Position numbers and translations under genes: made by a program
Shown here: positions 34,258 to 44,944 of the stretch, piece by piece
How positions within the stretch are numbered: position 1 is the first letter of the stretch
Layout of the letters: every line of letters starts with the position of its first letter
Notes under the pieces: generated by a model
What the model saw: the letters and a program-made list of their open reading frames with translations, nothing else
What the model was told of the DNA's origin: nothing
The model's database searches: none
From: Cannabis sativa
Lineage: Eukaryota; Streptophyta; Magnoliopsida; Rosales; Cannabaceae
Reading direction: 5' to 3'
NCBI RefSeq assembly: GCF_029168945.1
Contig: NC_083602.1
Span: forward strand, 65,802,600 to 65,866,599
Length of the DNA stretch: 64,000 nt

Positions 34258-35150
34258 TTAATTGATGGGGACCATCCAGCTGGGTTCTTTCCCAACCGTT
34301 GCTATGGCCTCTTTTATTTTGATGCTTGGCTCTGCCAAGCGTTCCACGGGTACTACCCCCAGTTCCTCAATCTCACTGTCTGAAGCTAACTTAGCCAGAC
34401 AGTCCGCGTGAGTGTTCTTTTCCCCGGGGATTCTTTCTACTTTATAATCTGTGAACTCGTGGAGCAGTTCCCGGAGTATCGCCACATATGCGGCCATTCT
34501 TTCGCCGCGCGTCTGATACTCTCCCGACACCTGGTTCACGACCAGTTGGGAGTCGCTGTAGACTTCTACTCTTTTGGCCCCCACAGCCTTCGCTAATCTC
34601 AGCCCTGCTATCAAGGCTTCATACTCAGCCTCGTTATTTGAAGCCGAGAAGTCAAACCGTAGGGCTTCCTGGAGTCGAAGTCCACTCGGAGATATCATTG
34701 CAACCCTCGCTCTGGATCCATTTTCGTTGGAGGCTCCGTTCACAAATACTTTCCATGATGGGAGTGACGGTGCCAGTATGTTCGCGGTTGCTTCGGCTTC
34801 ATTACATTCGGTGATGAAGTCTGCTAGCGCTTGCCCCTTTATGGAGATACAGGGTACGTAGTGTAAGTCGAATTGACTTAACTCCATTGGCCATTTGAGG
34901 AGCCTTTTGGATGCCTCTGGCTTTTGTAGGACTTGCCGGAGTGGGTGATTGGTCAACACCTTGATTGGGTGAGCTTGGAAATAAGGCCTCAACTTCCTCG
35001 AGGCCATTAGGAGGCAAAAGACCAATTTTTCAATGACGGGGTATCGCGTCTTCGCCCCTATCATGCGCTTGCTGACCTAGTACACGGGATGCTGAGTTTT
35101 CTCCTCTTCCCAGACTAAGGTTGCGCTGACCGCGTGCTCGAACCATCAGC
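34258..35150 (-). pseudogene. Gypsy RNase H domains (reverse transcriptase deleted)
   Basis: The reading continues from the deletion point (about 35118-35130) into the end of RNase H 1 (RYPVIEKLVFCLLMASRKLR, HPIKVLTNHPLRQVL, MELSQFDLHYVP), then a second, archaeal-like RNase H: VFVNGASNENG, ASNNEAEYEALIAGL, VYSDSQLVVNQV and HADCLAKLAS. The first catalytic Asp of this second domain is Asn (VFVNGAS), whereas the plus-strand copy at 63006 has Asp. The frame ends at a stop, MVPIN then TAA, where the relative reads on. The palm and finger domains, including the YVDD motif, are absent. Confidence 0.8.
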
Positions 35151-35580
35151 ACGGGTAGGCGGGTAGCAACGTTATAGCATTGCCTCGCCTCCCCTTGATT
35201 TCCTCTCACCGTCCCTATCCCAGCTTCCTGGGTTGGGAATTTCAGGCACAAGTGTCGTATTGATGTGACTGTGCCAAAGTCTACCAAGGTTGGTCGGCCG
35301 ATGATTGCGTTATAGGCTGTCGGGAAGTCCACCACCACGAACGTGCAGTACTTGAAAGTGCTCTGGGGTGTGTCCGGGCACAAGGTGACTGGAAGCCTCA
35401 CTTTTCCCATCGGGATAAGTGTTGTTCCATTGAACCCCGTGAGTTGGGAACCACTTGGTGAGAGGTCTCGGTTCGTCAGGCCTATTGCAGAGAAGGCCTC
35501 TTTGAACAGCAGATTCACGGAGCTCCGTTGTCGATTAGGACTCTGGCCACCACCTTATTGGCAATAGGGGTCTCGATGAC
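35151..35580 (-). pseudogene. Gypsy aspartic protease, frameshift at the active site
   Basis: The retropepsin-like domain reads [12 protein letters not shown] and then stops, because one base is missing next to the active-site Asp-Asn-Gly codons (about 35514-35525). The downstream frame carries NLLFKEAFSAIGL, LIPMGKVRLPVTLCP and YNAIIGRPTLVDFG. The relative at 61014 reads LIDNGSSVNLLF without a break. The domain would release gag and pol proteins. Immediately after LPVLMVR the sequence jumps into RNase H. Confidence 0.8.
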
Positions 35581-37839
35581 CAACGGGTCATGGTGGGGAA
35601 AACGCACTATTTTTGCGCCTTCTTCCGTGAATGTGATGGGCTGATCCATTAGCCGGGGCCTTTGAGCTGGGAGTTGAGTAACTTCCCAAACCTCATCGTG
35701 TTTCACGACCCCCGCGTACCGCTTCAGCTCCTTGTGGGTAGTTCCTCCGATATGGGGTCCTCCCGAGATCATGGCCACTCTCCCGTTAGGTCTGGGTGGC
35801 AGGCCGGGGATATGCTGGGCATCTCCGGGGGGAACAATTGGAGCCAATACTCCTGTTGCACCCCCTGGTGTTCTCTGTGGCAAAGCTCCAGCCGCCTGAC
35901 CCAGGTTGAGATGAGGCAACCGATTCTTGATCCACTCATAGAGGTGTCCTAATCGGATTAAGTTTTCGATCTCGTCTTTGAGTTTTTTGCATTCATTGGT
36001 GCTGTGCCCAATGTCGTTATGGTACTCGCATCTCTTGTTGGGGTCCCTCCGAGAGCTGTCTTTGTACAAAGGAGGCGGTCTCTGGTAGTGCGTATTTTGC
36101 CTAGTAGCAAAGTACACACGCTCTTGGGAGTCCGTTAACTCCGTGTACTGGGTATATTGGGGAGTGTACCCCCTTTTCTGTCGCTTTTCCTCCGTCCGGG
36201 GGCTGCCTTTGGATGACCTTTTACTCCTCGAGCCCTGGGAAGGACCGGCTAGACTGGCTGTCGGAGCGGAGTGCGAGGGTGCTTGTCCATTTATCCCTGA
36301 GGGATTTCCAAAATGGGATGATGCGGGGGCCTGGCCCTGGCCCTGGCTATATCTGGGAGTAGCAGAGAACTGTATGTTGCTCATCGGTGGAGCTGCTGCT
36401 GGCACAGTGCTCGAGGGCTGGGCTCCGGGCACTTATCCTGCTATTCTGATGTGATAATATCCTCCATAGGCCACTATTTGGGCCTCTTCGAGGTTAATGT
36501 ATTTTTGGACTCTCTTCTGGAAGTCCTGAAGGTTTGCAGCTCCTTCCTGTTGTAGTTCGTTCCAGAACGGAGTCCCTGTACGGATGCCTGCCTAGAGAAG
36601 GGCAAGCTGCTGTCCGTCATCAACTTTCTTGGTTTTCGAGGCTTCCTCCCAGAACCTCTTTATGTAATTCTTTAGTGTCTCCGTACGAAACTGCTTGATG
36701 TTAGTCAAGACGCTGACCTCCAGATTGACTTTTCTTGCGGCGACAAACTGTCTCCTAAAGTTGGTTTGTAGCTTATTCTAGCAGCCCACGGATCCTGGCT
36801 CTAATTTCTTGAACCACTCCTCCGCAGACCCGCTTAGAGTAAGCCAGAAGCACAGACACTTAGCGTCATTGCTGACTCTCATGACCGTCATGACCCGGTT
36901 GAACCGTGACATGTGATCACTTGGATCAGAGTTCCCGGTATAAGCTGCCATTTCGGGCATCTTAAAGTTCTTGGGGAGCTCTGCTTCCACGATGTGCTTG
37001 GCACATGGCTCCCGGTCATCACAGTCTGAGTCGGAGTCGTCGCCTTTCTGTCTCCGGGAGACTCGGTCGATGTCTTTTTGAAGTATGGCGAGTTCTGCCA
37101 TGATTCCTTCGTTTAACGTTCCCGTGGAGACCGCGGGTCCGTATTTCTTTTGGTCAAGGTGATCCCGGAGGTCACCTTGGTTCCCATTGATCTAATTCCT
37201 CAAATCAACGGGAGGACATTTCTGTCCTCTTCTTCCTCTCCCTCCGGGCTCTTGGTGCAAGGAAATGCTTTTTCAGTCCTCTCGATCCTGAGGGCCAAGA
37301 CTCCCTTTTTGGAGTTTGCCCCTCTGCGGACCTTTCCCTTTCGGGAAATCTGAGCGGACCTTTCGTGGATCCTACACCTTTTTCTTTTTCCCGGGGGTAG
37401 AAGTAGGGTTTTTCTTTTGGTTCCCTTCAGTGGGATACCTTATGGGACTTGGTTCTCTAGATTTCTGCTTTTGGGTACTTTGCGAGGATTCCTCTGGTTC
37501 CTTTCCAAGTCCAGCAGGGATGGCTTTAGGATGCACGTGGATTCCTACTGCCTCCATGGCTTTTTGCATGGCCATCATCACCTCTTGCATCTTTTGGTTT
37601 TGCGCTTTTTGGGCTGCGATTTCAGCTTCAAGGTCGACAGCCTTTTGCCTTAAGAGTACCAATTCTGAGTAGCTACCTTCATCGTAGGCGTACTTATCGA
37701 GGTTTCCCTCGTAGTCGTCGTCAGGAATTCCTTCTTCTTCCTCAGAACCCTCGGTTGCTCTTGAGGCCACGTCCTCCTCATTCGGATCTTGAGCATCTTG
37801 AAGAGGGCGAGGTTGACGTGTGCTTTGAGTCTCCACCAT
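35581..37839 (-). pseudogene. Gypsy gag with several nonsense codons
   Basis: It starts MVETQSTRQPRPLQDAQDPN at 37839 and encodes an acidic N-terminus, a coiled coil (EAEIAAQKAQNQKMQEVMMA), a basic linker, the capsid-like retrotransposon gag domain (KMPEMAAYTGNSDPSDHMSRF, TLSGSAEEWFKKLEPGSVG) and a zinc-binding motif near 36000 ([17 protein letters not shown]). Stops are a TAG at 37372-37374, a TAG replacing Trp near 36778, a TAG near 36594 and a TAA near 36436. All four sites are coding in the plus copy. The protein builds the particle that packages the RNA. Confidence 0.85.
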
Positions 37840-37879
37840 TGTTGTGTTGTTGTAATGCAGTGTGTGTTTACAGACGCTT

Positions 37880-37907
37880 TCTTCAGCTCTCAATGAAAGC
37901 ACTGAAA
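37880..37907 (-). promoter_or_regulatory. Primer-binding site region of the minus Gypsy
   Basis: Directly inside the 5' LTR the minus strand reads TTTCAGTGCTTTCATTGAG; the plus copy has TTTTGGTGCTTTCATTGAG at 48489. The shared TGCTTTCATTGAG is the likely tRNA-primer match; I do not name the tRNA. Confidence 0.6.
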
Positions 37908-38596
37908 TGTTGACCGAGGTTTTCGGCAACCAATAAAATAATAATAATTTAGAGAGCTGTAAGAAATTAAGAAGGAGATTTTTTATGTGGTTGGGGCGTT
38001 AATGAGCCTTAGTCCACGAGTCTGTGTATTTATGATAGTATTTAATACAGAGAATATTCTCGGTGAGTTTTTACTCTTATTGCACTTGTGCAACCCAGAA
38101 TTCTCGACCCCTCTTTAATGAGCTTTGGGGGGTATTTATAGTGTTTTTGTGGGGTGATCCCCAGAATTAAGGTACATGCATTTTTGTAACTATCAGTAAA
38201 GTAGTGCATTCCCAATGAATATATCATGGGTTATGCACGGTCTAATCTCTAGGTGCTGTAGGAATTTTATGAGGGGAGTCCTTAATCCCTCTTGACTGAT
38301 GTGATTCTTCACAGAGTAGCCGTCACTAGACTTTATTGGTCATAGCCTAGTAGGTACATATCGGGGGTTGTGCCGTCAGACTTTATTGCGTGTGGCAGTT
38401 CCAATACGCCTCCTCCCATGCGATATTAAATGCGAGATGACTGCTCAGAGGATGCCTGACACAACCCGGAGATGCATATCCAAAATAATGCTTTGCTTTA
38501 TAAAGACTTAGCTATTTAATTCAAACGCTTAACCCTTTCCATTCACGTGTCACTGTTCGGTTGGTCCACGTATATTGGGAAAAATCAGGGGCAACA
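37908..38596 (-). repeat. Gypsy 5' LTR with a 61-bp deletion
   Basis: 689 bp against 750 bp for its partner. The missing block lies between GGAGATGC and ATATCCAAAATAATGC (junction near 38475). A TATA box (TATAAATACC, minus, near 38130-38140) is kept. Confidence 0.9.
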
Positions 38597-38601
38597 AAAA
38601 G
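38597..38601. repeat. Gypsy target-site duplication AAAAG, right
   Basis: Exact repeat of 27848-27852. Confidence 0.8.
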
Positions 38602-38634
38602 GAAACAAAATAATCAATGCTTCGGAAATATAAA

Positions 38635-38880
38635 AATCAATGTTCTTATTCGAGATATTATCTATTAGATGTCCTATTTTCCAGGTGTCTCTTTAAATTA
38701 TGTTCGTTGGAGTGCTAATTACGCTGCACATGGTCTTACTAGATTCACTTTACGAGTGGATACTAATATTGTTTGGAGGGTTGTTTGTCCAAGCCCCATT
38801 GAAGCTATTGTTGTAAATGAACTTATTCATTAATATTAATAGCTTTTCTCTAAATAAATAAATAAATAAATATTCATGTG
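38635..38880 (+). pseudogene. Old LINE 3' end (RNase H tail)
   Basis: The frame reads INVLIRDIIY, stop, MSYFPGVSLNYVRWSANYAAHGL and ends at TAA 38831. VRWSANYAAH corresponds to the last RNase H motif of plant LINE ORF2, as HNVAYWAF region in the LINE at 19200. A TAAA microsatellite (about 38852-38871) follows as the LINE tail. It is a 5'-truncated, mutated copy unrelated in age to the LINE at 13-19 kb. Confidence 0.7.
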
Positions 38881-39323
38881 TATTTTTCAAATAAATAAAT
38901 ATGAAAGATTCTACTATCTTAGCTCTTCCTTAAAAGAGTGCATCAATTTTTTTAGTTCTACTATCTTTTTATAATTGTATATAAAAATTTAACACACTAA
39001 AACTATGGTTCAACTTGAAGTAGTTTGTTGCAACGTGTGTGAAATAGATTGTTTGAACAATATTTTTTATATTGTAAATTATTTTAAATTTTTAAATTTT
39101 TTAGAGAATATCTTAAATAATTATAACATACACGAGTACGACTATAAAAAAATTAAACTAAAAAATGATCTTGAATGTTGAAACAAATAGAGGGCCATTC
39201 AATGTGTAACTTAAACAAAATACTACGTGCCTCAATATTATAACGATCACCGTATAAGATTTAAAGGTGCATGGCTAATTGTAGAAGTACTCAATACTTT
39301 ATATATTAAAATAATATGGGAAG
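38881..39323. other. AT-rich non-coding stretch
   Basis: Nothing recognisable; no ORF above 60 codons with domain content and no repeat edge. Confidence 0.4.
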
Positions 39324-39494
39324 TAGGGGTGAGCAACGATTAGTTTGGTCGGTTTTTTACACAAAAAAATTTAGAATTTAATTTTCAGTTTTCATGGTTA
39401 TAATCCGAAAATTGACCGATCATTATATAAATATAAAAAAAAACCGACAATTTTAATTCACGGTTTGGTCGGATTAAACCAACCAAACCGAGCT
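39324..39494. repeat. Small MITE-like foldback (hAT-style end)
   Basis: It begins TAGGGGTGAGCAACG and contains TTTGGTCGGTTTTTT near the left and CGGTTTGGTCGG, AACCAACCAAACCG near the right, so both ends can pair. TAGGGGTGAGCA is a frequent terminus of plant hAT-type MITEs. No coding. Confidence 0.45.
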
Positions 39495-40192
39495 TTATTT
39501 TTTTTTTTAAAAAATAAGTCTTTAAATTTGCTATAAGTATTTGAAAACTAAAAAAACTAGAGTATTGTATGAAATATCATATAATTTAAGGATAAAAATT
39601 TTCTTAGTTAAATAAATAATGTAAAATAATTTTTTTTTAAATTTGCTCAAATTATTTGTTTTACTAGTATGGTAGTGAGTTATATTAAAAAACTCGTATT
39701 ATTTTATGAATGTGTGTATATAATACGTAAATACATTAAATTATAATAAAATAAAGTAGTGGAGAATTGTGATTTTAAATAAAAAAAAAGAAATTTTTAC
39801 ACCAAAAATCTAATTTACACAATTTATTACAAATATACCCCTACACGCTTACATCATCATTTTTACCTTTCCTCTTTCTTTTATTACAATTATACCACTT
39901 ACACATCAATTCCATGCACAGACACGTTTGCCTTCCCTATCATCCATCAGTCAACTTCCAATCACTTCCCTCTCTTTTTTCCTTTTGTTTTCATTTGATT
40001 TTTGATTTACTTTCAGTTTTTTTTTTTGGAAGATCAATAACCTCCATTGTTGAAGCATAACTACCCACTATTCATCACGGTTTTTTCCCTCTCATTTTTT
40101 GTTCTTCCAAAAATTTTCAACTCCCACTCAAGCCACGATTCCTCACGGTTTTCTCCCTCTCAGTTTATTTTTGTTTCCGATTTCTTTTTAAA

Positions 40193-43100
40193 ATGGCTAT
40201 CACTCGTTCATCCCCATCTCCTTCCCCAGTTCAGAAAAAAAATTCCAAAATAGGATTGAAATCTCTAGCTAACAAAGCAAAGGGTAAACGTCCAATTATT
40301 GAAGAGGAGGATTCTGATTTTGCTCCTCCTTTAACCAAGTGTGGGAGGCCACATCCTAAGAAGAAGTCAAAGCTCAGTGTGGAAGAGAAAATGGTTGATG
40401 AAGTTTCTGGGAAAAAAACTAGTGTTGCTGCCGAAGTTCGAACTGAGGTTGGTTTTCAGTTTCATTTTCGTTTCCCCCTCTTTTGAACATTTTAGTGTAT
40501 TTCCAGTTTTTGCATTTTTTGTTCATTCTACTTTGTGAAATTTTAGGGTTTCGTTTTTAAAATTTCGTTTGATGTTGTTTAATTGTTTAGGTCTTTAGTT
40601 TTGTTTGAGAAATTCATTTTGTTCTTTTTCTGGGTTTGGCTTTTTAATTTGATTGTATTTACTTTCGTTACAATGTTCATTTGTGTTTTAGGTTCTGTAT
40701 GTGTTTGTAATTTATTGTTAGATATTTTTGAAACTTATGTTTTCGTTTTAGTGTGTGTAATCAGTTGGTTGTAGTTTCCTATTAGTTTGTTTGTAGTTTA
40801 TTATGTTTATGTTTGATGTGTTTTGGGATTTTTATAAGGTATAGTTGTTTGCTGTTTGTTTTTAGGTATCAATATGATTTCAGATGTTTGCAGTTTATAT
40901 TTGTATGGTTGTCTCTGTTTGGGAGTTTTTTTTTGGTTTTGTTATAGTTTTATTTTAGTTGCTATACTTGATTATTCACAATTTATAATTTATTGTGGCC
41001 ATTTTGGTTATGTTGCAGGTCTGGGACTACAAATTTAGTCCATCTGATTATTACAGATCTAAATGTGTTTGCACTAGTCTTTTTTCTGTCATTGATAATA
41101 TTAAGAAAACTTTATCTGTCAATTTACTGTCCATGTTTCGTGAGACTCAATTTGGTCATTTTATAGATATGCCTGAGTTTGTTTTCCATCCCCAAGTTGT
41201 TCATAGTCTATTATGGAGGGAAGTTTTCCAGTCCAATCCTAAAGAGTTTTGGGCTAAGGTTGCTGGCCGTTGCATACAGTTTAGTGCTGAGGAATTTTAT
41301 TTGATTACTGGAATTGATTGTTTCGGTGATTGCAACAAGTTGCTGTTTTCACAGGAATCAAATCAGTTGGTAGAAATTTGTTTTCGTGGTGTAAAAACCA
41401 TTGACCACAAAGCTATTGAGGATGCTTTTTTGGGTAGTAGGTGGGGCTTGGATGAGTCCCTTGGATTGAAACTGGCTGTGTTGTATTTTATTCAGTGTTT
41501 TCTTCTTAGTAATACTCTTGATAAAGAAGTATCTAGGTTTGATCTAGATGTTGTGGATAACGGTCGGTGGGACGAGTATTGTTGGGGTAGGGAATCCTTT
41601 GAATTGATTATTGATTCATTCAAAGGTAGAATTCAGCATGGGATTATAATGAAAAATAAGAAGGCAGAGAAGGGAGGCCAGTATGATGGTTGGTATAGGG
41701 CTTTGGGATGTTCGTGGATTTTTACTGTTTGGTTTTATGAATGTTATCCTGCTATGGTCAACTCTTTCTGTAAAAGAGTTTCATCTACGATTCCAAGGAT
41801 TCTAAATTGGAGCAACACCATTGTGACCAAAAATCCAACTCTTCGAGACTTGAAGGGCAAGATTTTTTATTTGCCGTTGAACAAGGTAAAATACAGTTTC
41901 TTTACTGTTGTTTTTCAGTTTTATGCTGTTGTTAATATTTTGATTTTTTATATTCTGTTTGATTATGCTGTTCAGTTAAAGATAAAAAACATATGTCCTA
42001 CTGATGAAGAGAGGCAGAAGCTTCAACTTGAAGGTTTATTTCTTGATGAGTCTATTGATGACCCTGGTATATCGAAGCAAACATTTGAGAGTGGTTCATC
42101 TTCAAAGAAATCTAATTCAGAGGATATTGATTTGATGAAATCTAAGTTGGAGATGGTCATTTTGAATCAAGCATCATTGGCTGAAAACTTCATATCCTTG
42201 AGGTGTTTTGTTGATCTTAATTTCAAGTCTGTAATGACTGTAATTAAGGATATTCAGGAGAAGGTTAATGCCATTCATTGTCGTCCTTCTGATGAGGTAT
42301 TTAATCATAGTTTATTGTTTATGTTTTTTCATGCTTTGTTTTTAGTTTCTTTACTGTTTTATTTAAGTTGCATTTGTGTTGTTTGAATCAGGGAAAGTCA
42401 TCGGATGAATTAGTAACTCAAGATTCTGATGCTGATGATGATCATGATACTGAGGATGATGAGAAGGAACTGCCTGATCCTGAAAATATTAATTCCGACT
42501 CCGATGATGGTGATGAGTTGGTTAAAGGTGGTGGTGATGATGATGATGCTGATAAGGTTGTTAATGATGTTCCTCCTTCTGATGTGAATCCTTCTGAGGC
42601 TGTTGGAGGCAGTGATGAGAGGGCTAAGGATGTTGAGAAGCCAAAGGGCAATGAGTCTGGATTAAAGGGGGACGATTTTTTTGTTGGGTTAAGCCAGCTT
42701 GAAATATATGATGATCAAGTTGTGTTGGCTGGCTTGGAGGCTGTTCGTAAAATCCATGTAAGTGTATCTTAATTTGTTTGCAAGAAAATTATGTTTTATT
42801 TTGGTTGCTTAATAGTTTTTTTGTTTGTTTTGCAACTGTTTAATTTCAGTCTTTGTTTTTTTTAGGTCCCCCAACCCAATCCAGATGTTGTTGGTCAAAA
42901 GTCAGCTGCCTTCATACTGATGAAGAAACTGAGGACACTGTCTCTGATACACCTCTGTTGGATAAGAGGAAGAGTGCTCCGGCCTTGAAATCTCCTTTTG
43001 TTGATTTCGAGTCGGCTGATGTGGGGAGCACTCCAATGGAGGTAATGTTATCAGGTTCTCAATCAGCTGGGGATGATAGGGATTTTAAAATGGTTACTTA

Positions 43101-44370
43101 TGTGAAGGGCCTTTATGCTCTTAATGATTCATTTGTTGATCCCGTATCTCCTGAGATTGAGGCAAAGTTTGACGCGTGGATTGATCAAGGCTTGCTTAAA
43201 CATCCTAGGTGACTATTTTTATTATTTCTGTATTTGTATTCTGTTTTATTTTTCAATTTTATTCTGGTTTTAATATTGTTTTTTTGGTATTTGTTTGTTC
43301 TTTTAGGCATTACAATTGTTATGTTGATGGTGCGAAAAAATTTTCCCCGGGTTTTAGGTTAGGTGTTGATTATGTGGATGATAAAACATGGTTTTATCAT
43401 TTGTCTACCTGCGACATGTTTATAAATGACTCGGTAAAGTTTCCATCTTCCATTATAGTTTATGATAGTTGGTTTTCAGTTGTTTTTTTTTAAATGTTTT
43501 TAAGTTTAGATACTGTATTAAAGTTTTTTAACAGTTGTTCAACCTTTTGATTTGTGTTTCTGTCATGTTTTTGTTTCAGCATATGAACACCATATTCTAT
43601 TACCTTAGGAAAAAAGGTAAATATTCTTCCGCTGTGACATTGAATTTTGCAACAACTGATTGTCTCTTTGATGGTTCCATCCAAGCTTTGTACCACAAGT
43701 TTAACAAAGCCAAGGCAATGAAGACTAAGATGTCGCACATTCATGCTGCCCACCCAATAGCACATTACATCCGAGGTTTGTGAATTCCATGTTCTAAGCC
43801 TTGGTATGAAGCCGATCATGTGTTATTCATCATAAATCTAAGGAGGGAAAGTCATTGGGTGTTTGGTCGTCTTGACTTGAATGATGGGATTCTGTTTCTG
43901 TATAATTCTTTGAGGACTGCGAAAATGAATGCTGCAGCTAGGAATGCCATGAAGGCTTATTCTGTGTTGCTCCCTTTGTTTTTTGATCTCCTTGGTTTCT
44001 GGAAGAAGAGGTCACATGCTCCTGATTTAGGTTCTGACCCTACAGCTCCTCTAAGAATTGTGGAGATTAGTGGTATTCCGTCTCAGCAGAAAAAGTGAGT
44101 TGTTTCTTTTTAGTTTATTTTATGTTGTTTTTTAGTTGCTAAACTGTTTTCCTTTTTCTATTTTTTTAGTGTTGCGGAGCATATGTGGCTGCATTTACCG
44201 AGTTCTTCATCCATGGAAAAGATGTTCCTGCGGATTTTGACATCGAAGTTTATCGTACTCGACTTGTTGCCCTTTTCTTGTCATATGGCCAAAGGAAAAT
44301 TGATGAAAGCATTGATAGCGAGGATGAGAAGCAAAGCAAGTCTTCTAAGGCTTCTAAATTGAAAAAGTAG
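40193..44370 (+). pseudogene. MULE-borne Ulp1-like (C48) cysteine protease with DUF1985, broken
   Basis: Eight exons with GT-AG borders: 40193-40447, 41019-41885, 41976-42296, 42392-42757, 42866-43208, 43307-43433, 43580-44095 and 44170-44370. Exon 1 (MAITRSSPSPSPVQKK) is basic; exon 2 holds a DUF1985-like domain (MPEFVFHPQVVHSLLWREVF, FYLITGIDCFG); exon 4 is very acidic; exons 6-8 encode the Ulp1-type peptidase, which in active relatives cleaves SUMO-like tags. The catalytic His is in ESHWVFGRLDL (43853). The Asp position reads LYNSLR, Asn instead of Asp (43904). The Cys lies in CCGAYVAAF (44170-44175). A TGA at 43781 interrupts exon 7, and the phase into exon 8 does not fit. It ends in a Lys-rich tail. 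I judge it inactive. Confidence 0.75.
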
Positions 44371-44944
44371 GGTCTTTTAATTTAGTGACAATTTGGTGCT
44401 ATTGGTTGAATCTATTATCGGACAATAGTTAGTGATTTTATGTTTCTAGGTATTATATTTGGTTTTATACTCTGGATCTGGTTTTAAACTTTTATGATAT
44501 TTGACATTAATCCTTATAATATGTTTATTCTATATGTTTGTATCAGCAGAAGTTGTATGTTTTTCTAATTGTTCAAGTTATATACAGTCGCACAACTATA
44601 TAGAAACTATTTTCCAACTATACACAAACAATGTACTCTATTTAGCGTACTTGTATTTTTTAATTGACTATCAATGTATTTATTCCTAGTTTTCCCTTTC
44701 TCCTTTTTCCTTTAATTACTTATGTTTTATCAATTCTTATCTGACTTTTTTTAAAACTTTAATAAAGAAGTTATTTTTGTACTAAATATTTAAGAAGTGT
44801 CAAAACTGTAACAAAACGATTTTGCAACTATTACCAAACTGTTTAAAATTTTTTAAAAATAAAATCCCATACGCCTAGAATATAACATATCAACCTGTTT
44901 GAATTCTCACACAGAATTAAACAATTTAAATAATTCATCTGTAT
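44371..44944. other. Shared 3' region between the two MULE genes
   Basis: AT-rich 3' UTR-like sequence of two convergent genes. Words like ACTGTAACAAAACGATTTTGCAAC resemble the introns and leader of the transposase. No ORF with domain content. Confidence 0.5.

Larger units (their letters stand above)
27853..38596 (-). mobile_element. Complete Tat-lineage-like Gypsy retrotransposon lacking reverse transcriptase
   Basis: This 10.7-kb element is bounded by LTRs and by the 5-bp duplication AAAAG. On the minus strand the order is 5' LTR (37908-38596), gag, protease, RNase H, a second RNase H, integrase, a long 3' region with an antisense gene, and 3' LTR (27853-28602). Integrase after RNase H marks Gypsy; two RNase H domains and an antisense gene between integrase and the 3' LTR are features of the plant Tat lineage. 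The whole reverse transcriptase core is missing, about 1.2 kb relative to the plus-strand relative at 61.4-62.6 kb. Stops and frameshifts occur in every module. Confidence 0.9.

Noticed and set aside
42442..42651. Ser-rich minus-strand ORF
   Set aside because: Shadow of the acidic GAT/GAG-rich exon 4 of the Ulp1-like gene.
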